From NCBI RefSeq assembly GCF_000422845.1, contig NZ_AUGV01000004.1:62001-126000 (forward strand): a stretch of DNA of 64,000 nt, written 5' to 3'. Numbering within the stretch: position 1 is the stretch's first letter; each line of letters opens with the position of its first letter. The stretch is from Oceanobacter kriegii DSM 6294. Its GTDB lineage: Bacteria > Pseudomonadota > Gammaproteobacteria > Pseudomonadales > Oceanobacteraceae. The notes under the pieces were generated by a model. It was not told where the DNA came from, made no database searches, and was given only the letters and a program-made list of their open reading frames with translations. The position numbers were made by a program, and so were the translations under genes. Positions 43,733-52,706 of this stretch are shown in pieces.

Positions 43733-45205
43733 TCAATCTTGCGCGATCAGCTCCAATAGCTGATCGCGGAAACCCTGCCCGTAAAACGCCAGACGCTGTT
43801 TGTTTTCCCACAGCTCCGCCGTCATCGCCTGATGCAGCTGCATGGCCGCTTGCCGCCGCTCATAATCCGATTGATCCGCCATCCAGGCCAGATAACCATC
43901 CAGATTGCCGTCGACATCATTCAAGCCCATGTCGTCTCGCAGCATGGGCTTTAATGGCATATCCGCCGGAAGATTTGCGACCTGCCCCCGAAGCCCAATC
44001 ACCCGATGCGACACCTTCCAGGCTTCCTTATAGTTGACCCAGACAAAGCGAATATCGTCGTTGGTCAGCGCATCCCAGACATAGCGCAGTGCCAGCGGGT
44101 GACATTGGTGGGTTTGCGACAGCGAGCAATCCATAAAGAGCCGCACTGAATCCGTCACCTTGCCACTATCAGGCAGCGTCGTTTGCTGCTCCCAATGACG
44201 GTACAAGGCCGCCAATAACTGCGGACGCAGCCACTGTTCAATGGCCTGACGGTGGCGAATCATTTCCTCGTGCCAGGCCAATGCACTGATGCGCGCGCTT
44301 TGCTGCAACCCAGCAGCAACCATCAAACGCAACTGCACCCGTTTGGCTTCCAACGAACGCAACTGCTGTACCGACTGATGCTCCAGCTCGGGCTCCTGAG
44401 GCGCCAGACGCAATTGCATCAACCAGCCAGAGAACGCAGATACAGGCGCTTGCTGCCATTGCCACGCCGTCATAACAGTGGCCAGTGGATAATAGGAAGA
44501 TTGTGGTTCAATCGAGGTAAGCAGTACGGCAGCCAGATTGACTTCAGCCTGACGCAACAGCTGACCAGCGACCGCGATACGGGCCAAATCCACCGTTGCC
44601 TGCAACGCCGGTTTTGGATCAATACGACTGTTCTGCATTTGTTCAGCAAGGTCGGTTAATACAAATGCCAGTAAATCCGGCTTCAGACCCAGCTCCATGG
44701 CGGCAGCCAGCCATTCAATTCGCGCCAGCCACACCAGCCGAACAAAAGGTTGGTCCTGCTCATCGGTGGCCAATTGACGAATCCAGTCATCCGTTTGTGA
44801 CAGCAATTGGCTGCTGGAGCCCACATCAGCATTCACCCGAATGGTTGGTAGCGCCAGTCGTAAGCGGGCATACCGCAGCCATTTCAGGTCTGCTGGCGAC
44901 AGCCACTCGGCTCGCCCTTGCAGTGGAGCCATCGCGGCTTCCAGTGCCTGCGGGTCAGCCACTGGCGTGCCCGCAAACAACAATTGCTTCAGATCCTGAA
45001 CCAACTGCTGGTCACTCAAGGTTGAGGTCCTGGCACCAGCGGTATTGGAAGCAGTCTCGTCAGAAGCAGCCGTAGATAGGCACGGCGCGCCCAGTAAGGC
45101 ACAGATTACCGAGATCCAGCGCAGCTGCGACAAGCAGCCCGACACACCAGACAACAGGCGACCCATGAAATTCCGACAGCACGTCAGCATGGTTTCTGCT
45201 GCCAT
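43733..45205 (-). CDS. Exported helical protein, unknown function, 490 aa
   Basis: A predicted exported protein: a hydrophobic N-terminal segment (RWISVICALLGAPCLSTAASD) suggests a signal peptide, probably from the internal ATG at 45166 or the one at 45205. The mature part is rich in Leu/Ala/Gln amphipathic helices with no motif I recognise. It starts 3 bp behind a TonB-C-domain lipoprotein gene, so the two are probably co-translated and share an envelope job. Confidence 0.6.
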   Translation of the reverse strand: MAAETMLTCCRNFMGRLLSGVSGCLSQLRWISVICALLGAPCLSTAASDETASNTAGARTSTLSDQQLVQDLKQLLFAGTPVADPQALEAAMAPLQGRAEWLSPADLKWLRYARLRLALPTIRVNADVGSSSQLLSQTDDWIRQLATDEQDQPFVRLVWLARIEWLAAAMELGLKPDLLAFVLTDLAEQMQNSRIDPKPALQATVDLARIAVAGQLLRQAEVNLAAVLLTSIEPQSSYYPLATVMTAWQWQQAPVSAFSGWLMQLRLAPQEPELEHQSVQQLRSLEAKRVQLRLMVAAGLQQSARISALAWHEEMIRHRQAIEQWLRPQLLAALYRHWEQQTTLPDSGKVTDSVRLFMDCSLSQTHQCHPLALRYVWDALTNDDIRFVWVNYKEAWKVSHRVIGLRGQVANLPADMPLKPMLRDDMGLNDVDGNLDGYLAWMADQSDYERRQAAMQLHQAMTAELWENKQRLAFYGQGFRDQLLELIAQD

Positions 45206-45208
45206 GCC

Positions 45209-45658
45209 CTATGGACGTTTCTGAATGCGGTACACCGCTTTAACAACAAAGGTCTGCCCGGCGAGCGTCGGGTCGTAAAGAATGCCTCGCGTGCCTGCAA
45301 TGGCAGACTCGCGGAAATAATCGTTGGTACTGTCAATCACCCGCACCATAGCGACCTGGCCGGTATTGCGAACCATCACTTCCAGCGATACCTCGCCTTC
45401 TTTTTCCCGGCTGATCATTTTCTCCGGGTAAACAGGTGCAACCCCCATCGCCGGATGAATCTTTTCATCGGTGGTCCAGCGCGCAATGCCACGAACCGTT
45501 GGCCCCTGGGACGGCACTTCAAAACCCGACCGGGCCGATACCGTCGTAGTAGTACAACCGCTGGCAGCCAGCAGAAAGAACGCCAGACCACAAGCGGTCA
45601 GCCAATGGTAAATGGATGAAAAACGTTTGCTGGAAGCTGTCACGATGTCCCTACCCAT
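45209..45658 (-). CDS. Lipoprotein with TonB C-terminal-like domain
   Basis: A 149-residue protein with a signal peptide ending AASGCTTTT (lipobox AASGC). The domain AVAPVYPEKMISREKEGEVS-like (residues ~73-92; seen as MGVAPVYPEKMISREKEGEV) and EVMVRNTGQVAMVRVIDST match the TonB_C fold of energy-transducer-like proteins, without the TM/proline-rich parts. It is the first gene of a two-gene unit. The role is unknown, perhaps a periplasmic accessory to an outer-membrane system. Confidence 0.65.
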   Translation of the reverse strand: MGRDIVTASSKRFSSIYHWLTACGLAFFLLAASGCTTTTVSARSGFEVPSQGPTVRGIARWTTDEKIHPAMGVAPVYPEKMISREKEGEVSLEVMVRNTGQVAMVRVIDSTNDYFRESAIAGTRGILYDPTLAGQTFVVKAVYRIQKRP

Positions 45659-45916
45659 GTGTCACAAAAAATGAAAGCGCCCGAAGGCAGCCAAATGCTA
45701 TCAAAAGCCGACGGACGATAGCAGTGGATTTGCGGAACGATTCCGCAGGCGTGGCCAATATTTAGCTCAGTGTCGGATTTTTTTGATGGGACAAGATGAG
45801 ACGGGTCGAAATGGGGTGGTAAGAAAAGAAATGATGCAGCAAGTATAAATAGCCGACGAAAAATCAGAACAACAAGCGCTTCATACAGCGCTCATTGGTT
45901 CACAAGACAGCAAACG

Positions 45917-46228
45917 TCAGCCCGCTTCTGCTCTCTCAGTCAGTGACCAAACCAGCTCATTGATGGGCGACCCTTGCTGTAAACAACGAAGCAACAGCTC
46001 GTCGTCCGGATTCAAATGACGATGACGAAAGCTCGATCGCTGTGAGACGTTCTGGGATACACACTCCGGGATATCGACCGCGAGGTATTTTTGCGCTTCA
46101 CCGGCAATCACCAACTCAACACAAGGGTTGGTTTGCAGGGATGCATTGAGATTGTGCTGCAAGCAAAACTGAATTTGCTCTAGCAGCCAGAGTTCGGCTG
46201 AGCCTGTCGCTGGGGATGTATCTGTCAT
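45917..46228 (-). CDS. Hypothetical protein, 103 aa
   Basis: A small soluble acidic protein (ELWLLEQIQFCLQHNLNASL ... VELVIAGEAQKYLAVDIPE) with CAGGAG five bases before the ATG. No family recognised. It is a separate unit between the TonB-C lipoprotein gene and ompA. Confidence 0.5.
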   Translation of the reverse strand: MTDTSPATGSAELWLLEQIQFCLQHNLNASLQTNPCVELVIAGEAQKYLAVDIPECVSQNVSQRSSFRHRHLNPDDELLLRCLQQGSPINELVWSLTERAEAG

Positions 46229-46393
46229 TCCGGCTCCTGTAGTTATAGTTGTTTCAGAATGGCAGCGGCGCGGAGAGAATGCGCCCTGAATGCTTTGGGG
46301 TCAAACAAGACTAGCCCAAATGGCACGTATTACCCAATACCAAAGTACAACAACCAGCTACATCAACGACTACTTTTGCCAGCAGCCAACAAA

Positions 46394-46417
46394 AAACGGG
46401 AGCCGAAGCTCCCGTTT
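46394..46417 (-). terminator. ompA terminator
   Basis: AAACGGGAGC and GCTCCCGTTT form a perfect 10-bp stem (loop CGAA) about 55 bp past the ompA stop, followed by U-rich sequence on the minus strand. Confidence 0.85.
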
Positions 46418-46471
46418 CTTTCAAGGGTCTCGAACCTTACAGTTCAAAAACCGCTCGACTTACCATCAGAC

Positions 46472-47590
46472 TTATTGAACGTTCAGCTCAACGCGACGGT
46501 TTTCAGCACGACCCGCAGCGGTGTCGTTGGTCGCAATTGGAGACGCTTCGCCGTAACCCTTGGAGGTCAGCTTGCTGGCATCCACGCCTTTACCGATCAG
46601 GTACTGACGTACGGAGTCAGCACGCTTCTGGCTCAGGTTCTGGTTGAACGCAGCAGAACCCTGGCTGTCGGTGTGAGCGGCAACTTCAATTTCCAGCTCT
46701 GGGTATTTAACGATTTCAGCCGCGGCATCGTCCAGAATGGTACGAGCGTTAGGGGTCAGGTTGGCGCTACCGGATTCGAACTTCACGCCATCCAGCTTGC
46801 CTTCAAACGCAGCACAGCCTTCAGCATTTACCGTTGCACCCTGAATGGTGTCCGGGCAGTTATCCAGCTTGTCTTCAACGCCGTCCTGGTCGGTATCAAC
46901 CGGCTGCACTTCAACAATAACCGGAACCGGCTTAACGACAGGAGCAGGCTTGGTTTCTACAACTGGCTCTGGCTTCACTTCAACCACTTTGGCTGGCGCT
47001 GGTGCAACCACTGGCTTGGTAGCAACTGGCAGAGGCTTGGCCGCAGGCTTGCTGCTTTCAGTGCCAAAACGGAAGCCAACTTCCAGCATGGCAACACCGT
47101 GCTCGTTGCTTTCATCGGTCATTTCGTCGATGTGGTATTCAGCACGGGCGAATACGGTTTCATCAAAGTCGTATTGCAAGCCGGCACCGTATGAATATAC
47201 GTGCGTGGTTTCGTCTTTGGCGCCATCTTGTGGAACGTTGATTTGCTCAATGCCATAACCTGCGGTCAGGTATGGTTTAACAGCGTTATCACCAAAGAAA
47301 TACAAACCCTTGATTTGGTATTGGTTAATTTCAGGACGATCGTCATCCTGCAACAAACCAGGCAGAGTTACCGATGCCTCAGCCGCCAGTGAAGGCAGGA
47401 AGTGATAACCCAGGGAAATCTCAGACGTCCATGAATCGCGAATATCGCTACCGGTAGTGGTTTCGTATTCGTCGTATACACTGTTGTCGGAATAGCCGGC
47501 GCCCAGGGTAATGTAGGCGTTGTTGGCGTCAGCGTGCACCAGGGAAGCGGATGCAACGGCAGTTGCCAAAATCACGGGCTTGAAGTTCAT
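46472..47590 (-). CDS. ompA: OmpA/OprF-family outer-membrane protein
   Basis: A 372-residue protein: a signal peptide (ends LVHADA), an N-terminal eight-stranded beta-barrel (~22-175), a Pro/Val/Lys-rich linker, a calcium-binding-type DTDQDGVEDKLDNCPDT loop, and the C-terminal peptidoglycan-binding OmpA domain (AHTDSQG, FNQNLSQKRADSVRQYLI). It anchors the outer membrane to peptidoglycan. AGGAGC precedes the ATG. Confidence 0.92.
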   Translation of the reverse strand: MNFKPVILATAVASASLVHADANNAYITLGAGYSDNSVYDEYETTTGSDIRDSWTSEISLGYHFLPSLAAEASVTLPGLLQDDDRPEINQYQIKGLYFFGDNAVKPYLTAGYGIEQINVPQDGAKDETTHVYSYGAGLQYDFDETVFARAEYHIDEMTDESNEHGVAMLEVGFRFGTESSKPAAKPLPVATKPVVAPAPAKVVEVKPEPVVETKPAPVVKPVPVIVEVQPVDTDQDGVEDKLDNCPDTIQGATVNAEGCAAFEGKLDGVKFESGSANLTPNARTILDDAAAEIVKYPELEIEVAAHTDSQGSAAFNQNLSQKRADSVRQYLIGKGVDASKLTSKGYGEASPIATNDTAAGRAENRRVELNVQ

Positions 47591-48035
47591 TATCTTTGCT
47601 CCTATGTACTCTCAGTCCTGAAGGCCAGGATTGTAGCCTTTTACATGTTACCGCATAAGAGACTTGGCGAATAAAATAGCGTTCCTACAACAATTATTTC
47701 CATATAAGGGAAAATAAAAACGGAACTTTTGCCAAGGATCGATAAATATCTGTTTATTTACCTCTATAAGTGTCTTTAAGGAAACAGTACCCGTTGCATT
47801 CACGTCATGAAAGTGCTCGTTTTATCAGCAAAATATTCTGCAAATGCTATTTATTATTAATCACAACGATCCGATTGTTGGACAATAAAACCAGCTTATA
47901 GAATAAACGCATATAAAGGCCAAGAATAAACCACAAAATATATATGGAAATAAAACAACCTTTCACGCAGACATAAAAAAACCGCTATTTTTCAATAGCG
48001 GTTTTTCTGACCCACCAGTCGCCAATCTGAGCGCT
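47591..48035. other. 445-bp AT-rich intergenic region
   Basis: This lies between ompA and the siderophore-interacting-protein gene, both on the minus strand. It is markedly AT-rich upstream of ompA, as expected for a strong promoter region. No coding frame or known RNA was recognised. A terminator hairpin (47976-48006) closes its right end. Confidence 0.4.
47976..48006. terminator. Terminator after the siderophore-interacting protein gene
   Basis: AAAAACCGCTATT and AATAGCGGTTTTT form a 13-bp stem with a 4-base loop and flanking A/T runs; bidirectional in form. Confidence 0.85.
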
Positions 48036-48857
48036 TCAGGCCTCGGCGTCTGTCTTTTTGCTTTGCTTGTGCTGCTCGTCCGTGCGATCCAGCATCCAGT
48101 AGCTGGAGATATACATCTCATCACCGGACAGGCCTTTTTCATTGCGGAAGTAGCGGCGCAGCGCGCGCATTTTGTGAAATTCACACGCTGCCCATACTGC
48201 AACCTTACCAGCAGGCCAGGCAACGTTAAGCGCCGTCTGCACCAGCAAGGATGCATCCGCACGGGCCTGATGATCCGCCGCTGGCGCCAGGTCATCGGCA
48301 ATGACCCATTCAATGTGTACGCCTTCCGGGCAGTCAATAGTCTGCACATCGTCTGCTGACACCACTTCGATAATGGCAACGCCTTTGGCATCCGCGGGCA
48401 ACAACTCCAGATTACCGGCAATGGCTGGCAATGCGGTCATATCCCCAACCAGCAGGTAGTAGTCGGCTGGTTGTGGAATCAGCTTGGTCGGCCCCGGGCC
48501 ACCAACCAGAATACGATCACCCGCTTTGGCCACTTCCGCCCACTGCCCCGCAGGGCCTGAGTTCGCCGCACCAGCGCTTTCGCTATGACCATGCAACATC
48601 ATATCGAGGGTCAGCTTTCGAGCCGCCACATCGATTTCACGAACGGTATAACTGCGCATGGTTGGCTTTACACCCTCTTCCTGAGTAGCCAGCGTCAGCG
48701 GCGCGCCGTCTGCGGCGAACTGAAGCTTTACATAACCACTTTTGCTGTCCGCTGGAAAATCCGCCAATGACTCTCCGGTAAGAACAACGCGCTGCATGTT
48801 TGGCGTTATACGCTGTGTCGACTCAACCATCAGCTCACGCGGTTGTGGTTTGGACAT
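48036..48857 (-). CDS. Siderophore-interacting protein (ViuB-like ferric reductase)
   Basis: A 273-residue flavoprotein. The N-terminal FAD-binding 9 domain (MRSYTVREID, about 78-87, contacts FAD) is followed by a ferredoxin-reductase-like C-terminal half ending with EMYISSYWMLDRTDEQ. Family members reduce and release iron from siderophores in the cytoplasm. It is monocistronic. No siderophore transport genes are in the window. Confidence 0.85.
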   Translation of the reverse strand: MSKPQPRELMVESTQRITPNMQRVVLTGESLADFPADSKSGYVKLQFAADGAPLTLATQEEGVKPTMRSYTVREIDVAARKLTLDMMLHGHSESAGAANSGPAGQWAEVAKAGDRILVGGPGPTKLIPQPADYYLLVGDMTALPAIAGNLELLPADAKGVAIIEVVSADDVQTIDCPEGVHIEWVIADDLAPAADHQARADASLLVQTALNVAWPAGKVAVWAACEFHKMRALRRYFRNEKGLSGDEMYISSYWMLDRTDEQHKQSKKTDAEA

Positions 48858-48986
48858 AAAGCCTCCTTATCAAAAATGTATGTGAGTGGACTGCACTCAT
48901 TGAAAACGGTTCCCAACAACCTGCCAAAACAGCACGCAAAAACAACAGCGCCCGGACCAAAAAAGATAACGGTATAAACTCCATCT

Positions 48987-49463
48987 TCACGAAATCGAAA
49001 CGACTTCCCAGCCCTGGCCATTCATCGTCACCTCATCACCCAACTCCTTGCCCAGCAAGGCTTTGGCCAACGGCGTTTGGGCAGACACAACCTGAATCTG
49101 TTCATCGGCCAACCGCAACTGGCGACCGCCGTTTAACACAATCCATACCCAGCGGATCGGCGCAGCGTCGTTTTCCAGTGACTGAAGCCCAACCAACGCC
49201 CCGCAGCCAATCGCATCATCTTCGTCAAAGCCAACAACCTGCCACCGTCCCAGCTGAATACGCAGCTGCTGCAACCCCAGAATGCGTTCTGACTGACCAT
49301 GTGCCAGATAGGCCGCTTCCAGGCTGAGGGTGTCGTACTGGTTTTCGGGTTGATTGTCTTCGTGGGAAGCACTTTCCTGGGCCGCGGTTGCGGCATCGAT
49401 CGCCGCTGCGATCTCTGCATCAACAGAATCCAGCAAAGCCTGCTTTAACTGACTTTTGTTCAC
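48987..49463 (-). CDS. GreA/GreB-like transcription elongation factor, no full coiled coil
   Basis: A 158-residue protein. The C-terminal half (VVSAQTPLAKALLGKELGDE) carries the GreA FKBP-like domain signature. The N-terminal half is shorter than the ~75-residue coiled coil of GreA and contains low-complexity acidic/Ala residues. Starts at a GTG (49463). It may bind RNA polymerase but probably cannot stimulate cleavage in the classical way. Confidence 0.7.
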   Translation of the reverse strand: MNKSQLKQALLDSVDAEIAAAIDAATAAQESASHEDNQPENQYDTLSLEAAYLAHGQSERILGLQQLRIQLGRWQVVGFDEDDAIGCGALVGLQSLENDAAPIRWVWIVLNGGRQLRLADEQIQVVSAQTPLAKALLGKELGDEVTMNGQGWEVVSIS

Positions 49464-49523
49464 ATCAGAATCCGGTAGAGTAACGGCAGCACCGGCAATG
49501 CATATCTATGCACCGGAGCTGAA

Positions 49524-50516
49524 ATGGAAACCATTGCGGGAAAGTACCTTATGCAGCCTCAACAAATCAAAGAACTTCAGCAATTGCTCGCGAAAAGCCG
49601 CTATTGCCGTTTGGAAACCAAGGGCGAGCTGCCGACTTTCAGCGTTCAACACCCGCTTTTTGAGGCCGAGATTGTTCCACAAGGGGCGCAACTCACCCGC
49701 TTTCGCCCGGTTCAGGGCTCCGATTGGTTATGGCTGAGTCCAGCCGTGGAATACAAGGCAGGTACTTCGCTGCGCGGTGGCGTGCCGGTTTGCTGGCCCT
49801 GGTTTGGCGATGCCGATAAAAATCCGCAGGCGGTGCAAGATAACCTTAACGACGCCAACAGCGCCCCGGCCCATGGTTTTGCGCGCAGCTCCGACTGGCA
49901 ACTGACCGGCATCGAAGAGGACGAACAACGTCTGACATTAGCACTGACACTTCCACAGCAGGCCACGCCAGAATATTTCACCGCCCGCCTGCAGGCTGAC
50001 ATTCGCTTTGTGTTGAGTGCCGACGCCGTGCATATTGAACTGACCACAACCAACCATGGCGACAGCCCAGCTTGCTTCTCACAGGCGTTGCATAGCTACT
50101 TCCCGGTGGACGATGTAATGACCGCCGAGGTACACGGCCTTGAAGGATGTGAGTACATCGACACCCTCGACCAGTGGCAACGAAAAACCCAGGAAGGCGC
50201 GGTTGTTTTCCGAGGTGAAACCGATCGGATCTATTTGTCTCAGCCACCAGCCGGAGAGCCTGCTGCTGCCAACGGCCAGGGCAACCCGCTAATACTCAGA
50301 AGCGGCCTGGAGAAGCAGCACAGCCGCACTCTGACCAGTCAGGGCAGCCAAAGCACCATTGTCTGGAATCCGGAAGTCGAAAAATCGATTCGTCTGAGCC
50401 AATTTCCAGACGATGGCTGGAAGCACATGGTGTGCATTGAAACCGCTAACGCCATGGACGATGTGGTGTGGCTGGCATCTGGGGAATCCCATCTGCTGGC
50501 GGTGACGCTAAGCTAG
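49524..50516 (+). CDS. D-hexose-6-phosphate mutarotase (YeaD-type)
   Basis: A 330-residue galactose-mutarotase fold protein. SLRGGVPVCWPWFGDAD (~84-100), PAHGFARSSDWQ (His) and SQALHSYFPVDD are the YeaD/YMR099c signature regions; it interconverts alpha and beta glucose-6-phosphate. GGAGC precedes the ATG; an alternative Met ten codons in is possible. It is followed immediately by a MITE-like element that begins at or inside the stop codon region. Confidence 0.9.
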   Translation: METIAGKYLMQPQQIKELQQLLAKSRYCRLETKGELPTFSVQHPLFEAEIVPQGAQLTRFRPVQGSDWLWLSPAVEYKAGTSLRGGVPVCWPWFGDADKNPQAVQDNLNDANSAPAHGFARSSDWQLTGIEEDEQRLTLALTLPQQATPEYFTARLQADIRFVLSADAVHIELTTTNHGDSPACFSQALHSYFPVDDVMTAEVHGLEGCEYIDTLDQWQRKTQEGAVVFRGETDRIYLSQPPAGEPAAANGQGNPLILRSGLEKQHSRTLTSQGSQSTIVWNPEVEKSIRLSQFPDDGWKHMVCIETANAMDDVVWLASGESHLLAVTLS

Positions 50517-50783
50517 GGACCCTCTGAGTAACTCGGTGCCCGCTCTGGATGACAGGGCGCAGCTGAGTCACGAAGCTGATTTGCAGGCCTGACGGGTCAA
50601 GTCAAAAATCAGCGACACAGAGTCAGCAATGCCCTGCCATCCCCGTAGGGCGCGGCCTGCAGGCCGCCAGAACGGTGTTGGCGAATTTGGAAAGGACTGG
50701 TCATTCCGCTGCATTCGCCGCCTTGTTCTTACGACCTGCAGGACTAGCGCAGAGCTGTGCAGAGTTATTCAGAGGGTCCCTAG
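50513..50783. mobile_element. MITE-like element with ~22-bp terminal inverted repeats
   Basis: CTAGGGACCCTCTGAGTAAC plus TC (50513-50534) and GAGTTATTCAGAGGGTCCCT plus AG (50762-50783) are inverted copies with 21 of 22 bases matching, and the similarity continues imperfectly inward (TGCCCGCTCTGG versus TGCACAGCTCTG). The 271-bp element has no transposase frame. CTAG at both outer ends may be part of the repeat or a palindromic target duplication. Confidence 0.7.
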
Positions 50784-50800
50784 GAACCCTGTCTGAAAAC

Positions 50801-50839
50801 AAAAAGCCCGCCCGCGAGTGCATCGCAGACGGGCTTTTT
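50801..50839 (-). terminator. Terminator after the LysR gene
   Basis: AAAAAGCCCG and CGGGCTTTTT flank a further partly paired stem (CCCGCG/CGCAGA), just past the LysR stop on the minus strand. Confidence 0.8.
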
Positions 50840-50873
50840 CATGTTCGCGGCCCTGATTTGAAGGCGCTAACGA

Positions 50874-51809
50874 TCAGCAGTACTGGGCAACATCCACAAT
50901 CACACGGCGCAGCCAGCGATGAGCCTGATGGTGTTGCAGCAATGGCGACCAGGCCATTTTCAGCTCAAACGGCGGAATCGGGAACGGTGGCTCCTTCACC
51001 AGCAGCGACGCAGCTTCTGCTTGCATATCGGCCACTTTACGAGGCAACGTCGCCACCAGATCGTTGTTATGAGCCAACAGTGCCGGCATTTGATAGTGGC
51101 GGGTAAAGACAGAAATCTTGCGTTTGTGACCCAGCTTCGACAGTGCGTTATCAACCCAACCCAGTCGAATGACTTTCTCTGGGTCTATACCGACACCAGC
51201 ACCCATACCGGTTTTCGACACCCAAATGTGGTTACTGGCGACGTAGGCGTCGATGTCGAACGCTCCGGCTAACGGGTGATCAGGGTTAACCAGACAAACA
51301 AAGTCGTCCTGCCACAGAGTCATCTGGTGAAAGGATTGCGGCATTTCGTCAAAACGGTTAATGGCCATATCGACTTTACCCGCTTCAACGTCCTTGAAGG
51401 TCACGTCGGATGGCGTCAACACATCCAGAATGACGTTCGGAGCGACGTCGCGCAAACGCTTGACCAGCTCAGGCACCAGCGTCGACTCCGCATAGTCACT
51501 GACCATGATACGGAATACCCGGTGGCTGCTCTGGGCGTCAAACTCTTCCAGTGGCTGCAATGCGGCTTCCAGCTCACCCAGTGCCTTGCGAACCACCGGC
51601 TGAAGTTCCAACGCCCGTTCAGTGGCGGTCATGCCTTCCGACGTACGCACCAGCAGCGGGTCGTTGAAGAGGTCACGCAAACGGCGCAGGCCATTGGACA
51701 TGGCAGGCTGGGTAATCCCCAGCTGCTGGGCGGCGCGAGTCACACTGCCTTCACGTAGCAGCACATCCAGGTACACCAGCAGGTTGAGGTCGATTCGATC
51801 CAGGTTCAT
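50874..51809 (-). CDS. LysR-family transcriptional regulator
   Basis: A 311-residue LTTR. IDLNLLVYLDVLLREGSVTR and LGITQPAMSNGLRRLRDLFND give the HTH; MVSDYAESTLVPELVKRLRD opens the effector domain. The layout resembles the NodD/LeuO-like group. No divergent target gene adjoins, since slyD upstream reads the same way. Confidence 0.85.
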   Translation of the reverse strand: MNLDRIDLNLLVYLDVLLREGSVTRAAQQLGITQPAMSNGLRRLRDLFNDPLLVRTSEGMTATERALELQPVVRKALGELEAALQPLEEFDAQSSHRVFRIMVSDYAESTLVPELVKRLRDVAPNVILDVLTPSDVTFKDVEAGKVDMAINRFDEMPQSFHQMTLWQDDFVCLVNPDHPLAGAFDIDAYVASNHIWVSKTGMGAGVGIDPEKVIRLGWVDNALSKLGHKRKISVFTRHYQMPALLAHNNDLVATLPRKVADMQAEAASLLVKEPPFPIPPFELKMAWSPLLQHHQAHRWLRRVIVDVAQYC

Positions 51810-51932
51810 TGCTTGTCCGTATACTCAAAAGCGAACCGGCATTGTGGCAGCAAATTCACTATTCACCAAGTGTATTGATTTACCGAACCCCATTCCCGAA
51901 TATTATTTTTTATTTCCGCGCCCCATAAACGC

Positions 51933-51961
51933 AAAAAGGCCGCCCGCAGGCGACCTCTTTT
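51933..51961 (-). terminator. slyD terminator
   Basis: AGGTCGCC and GGGCGGCCT pair (one G-U) around a short loop and are followed by TTTTT on the minus strand, about 40 bp past slyD. Confidence 0.75.
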
Positions 51962-51997
51962 GGCAAACACCAACTGCGCGGATGCGCAGGCAAGTGC

Positions 51998-52483
51998 TTA
52001 GTGGTGGTGACCACCTTCGCCGTGAACGTGGCCATGCTGAATTTCTTCTTCAGAGGCATCACGAACGCTTTCTACAGCAACGGAGAAAGCCAGGGCCTTG
52101 CCAGCCAGTGGGTGGTTGGCATCCACAGTAACCAGCTCTTCTTCTACTTCAGTCACGATCAGGTTAACCGGACCTTCTGGAGTTTGGGCAGTGAAAGCCA
52201 TGCCTGGCTCAACTTGCTCAACACCAGTGAACGCTTCCATTGGTACTTTCTGGATACGATCTTCGCTGTATTCGCCGTATGCGTCAGCTGGCTCAACAGT
52301 CACTTCCAGCTCGTCGCCAACTTGCTTGCCTTCCAGTGCCGCTTCCAAACCTGGAATGATGTTCTGGGCACCGTGCAGGTAGGTCATTGGAGCACCACCC
52401 TCGGAGGAATCGATGGTTTCGCCAGAAGCTACATCAACCACTTTGTAATGGATAGAAACTACTTTGTGTTGGGCAATGGTCAT
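51998..52483 (-). CDS. slyD: SlyD-type FKBP peptidyl-prolyl isomerase
   Basis: A 161-residue protein: FKBP core with inserted chaperone flap (TIDSSEGGAPMTYLHGAQNI, DEFEVTVEPADAYGEY-like) and a short His-rich C-terminal tail (HGHVHGEGGHHH) that can bind Ni/Zn. It catalyses proline isomerisation and assists hydrogenase or general folding. The ATG at 52483 (GGA upstream) was preferred over a 16-residue longer frame. Confidence 0.92.
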   Translation of the reverse strand: MTIAQHKVVSIHYKVVDVASGETIDSSEGGAPMTYLHGAQNIIPGLEAALEGKQVGDELEVTVEPADAYGEYSEDRIQKVPMEAFTGVEQVEPGMAFTAQTPEGPVNLIVTEVEEELVTVDANHPLAGKALAFSVAVESVRDASEEEIQHGHVHGEGGHHH

Positions 52484-52677
52484 AAGTATTGTCCGTCTTT
52501 GGCTCTTCTTCAGAGCATGAGTTGTACGCAAAGCGACATTTAGCGACTCTAATACTGGCGATTAGGCGGTGGTCATTCTCTACGATTCGAGCCGCCAGTA
52601 TATCAACTGAGCCAATAAGCGCCACCAGCGCAAGCGACCTGCAACTGCCTGTTAGCTCCCAGTAGCTCCCAAAGCAG

Positions 52678-52706
52678 CTCTGAATAACTCCGTGCCCGCT
52701 CTGGAT
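52678..52706. repeat. IS/MITE-end remnant at the stop codon of the HExxH gene
   Basis: CTCTGAATAACTCCGTGCCC (29 bp in all, ending GCTCTGGAT) matches the left end of the element at 50522-50550 at 27 of 29 positions. It abuts and supplies the stop codon context of the 52706-54019 gene. Confidence 0.55.

Noticed and set aside
47591-48035. Possible small RNA or riboswitch in the AT-rich gap upstream of ompA
   Set aside because: No conserved motif or structured GC stem was found except the terminator of the neighbouring gene; AT-richness alone is expected for a strong promoter.
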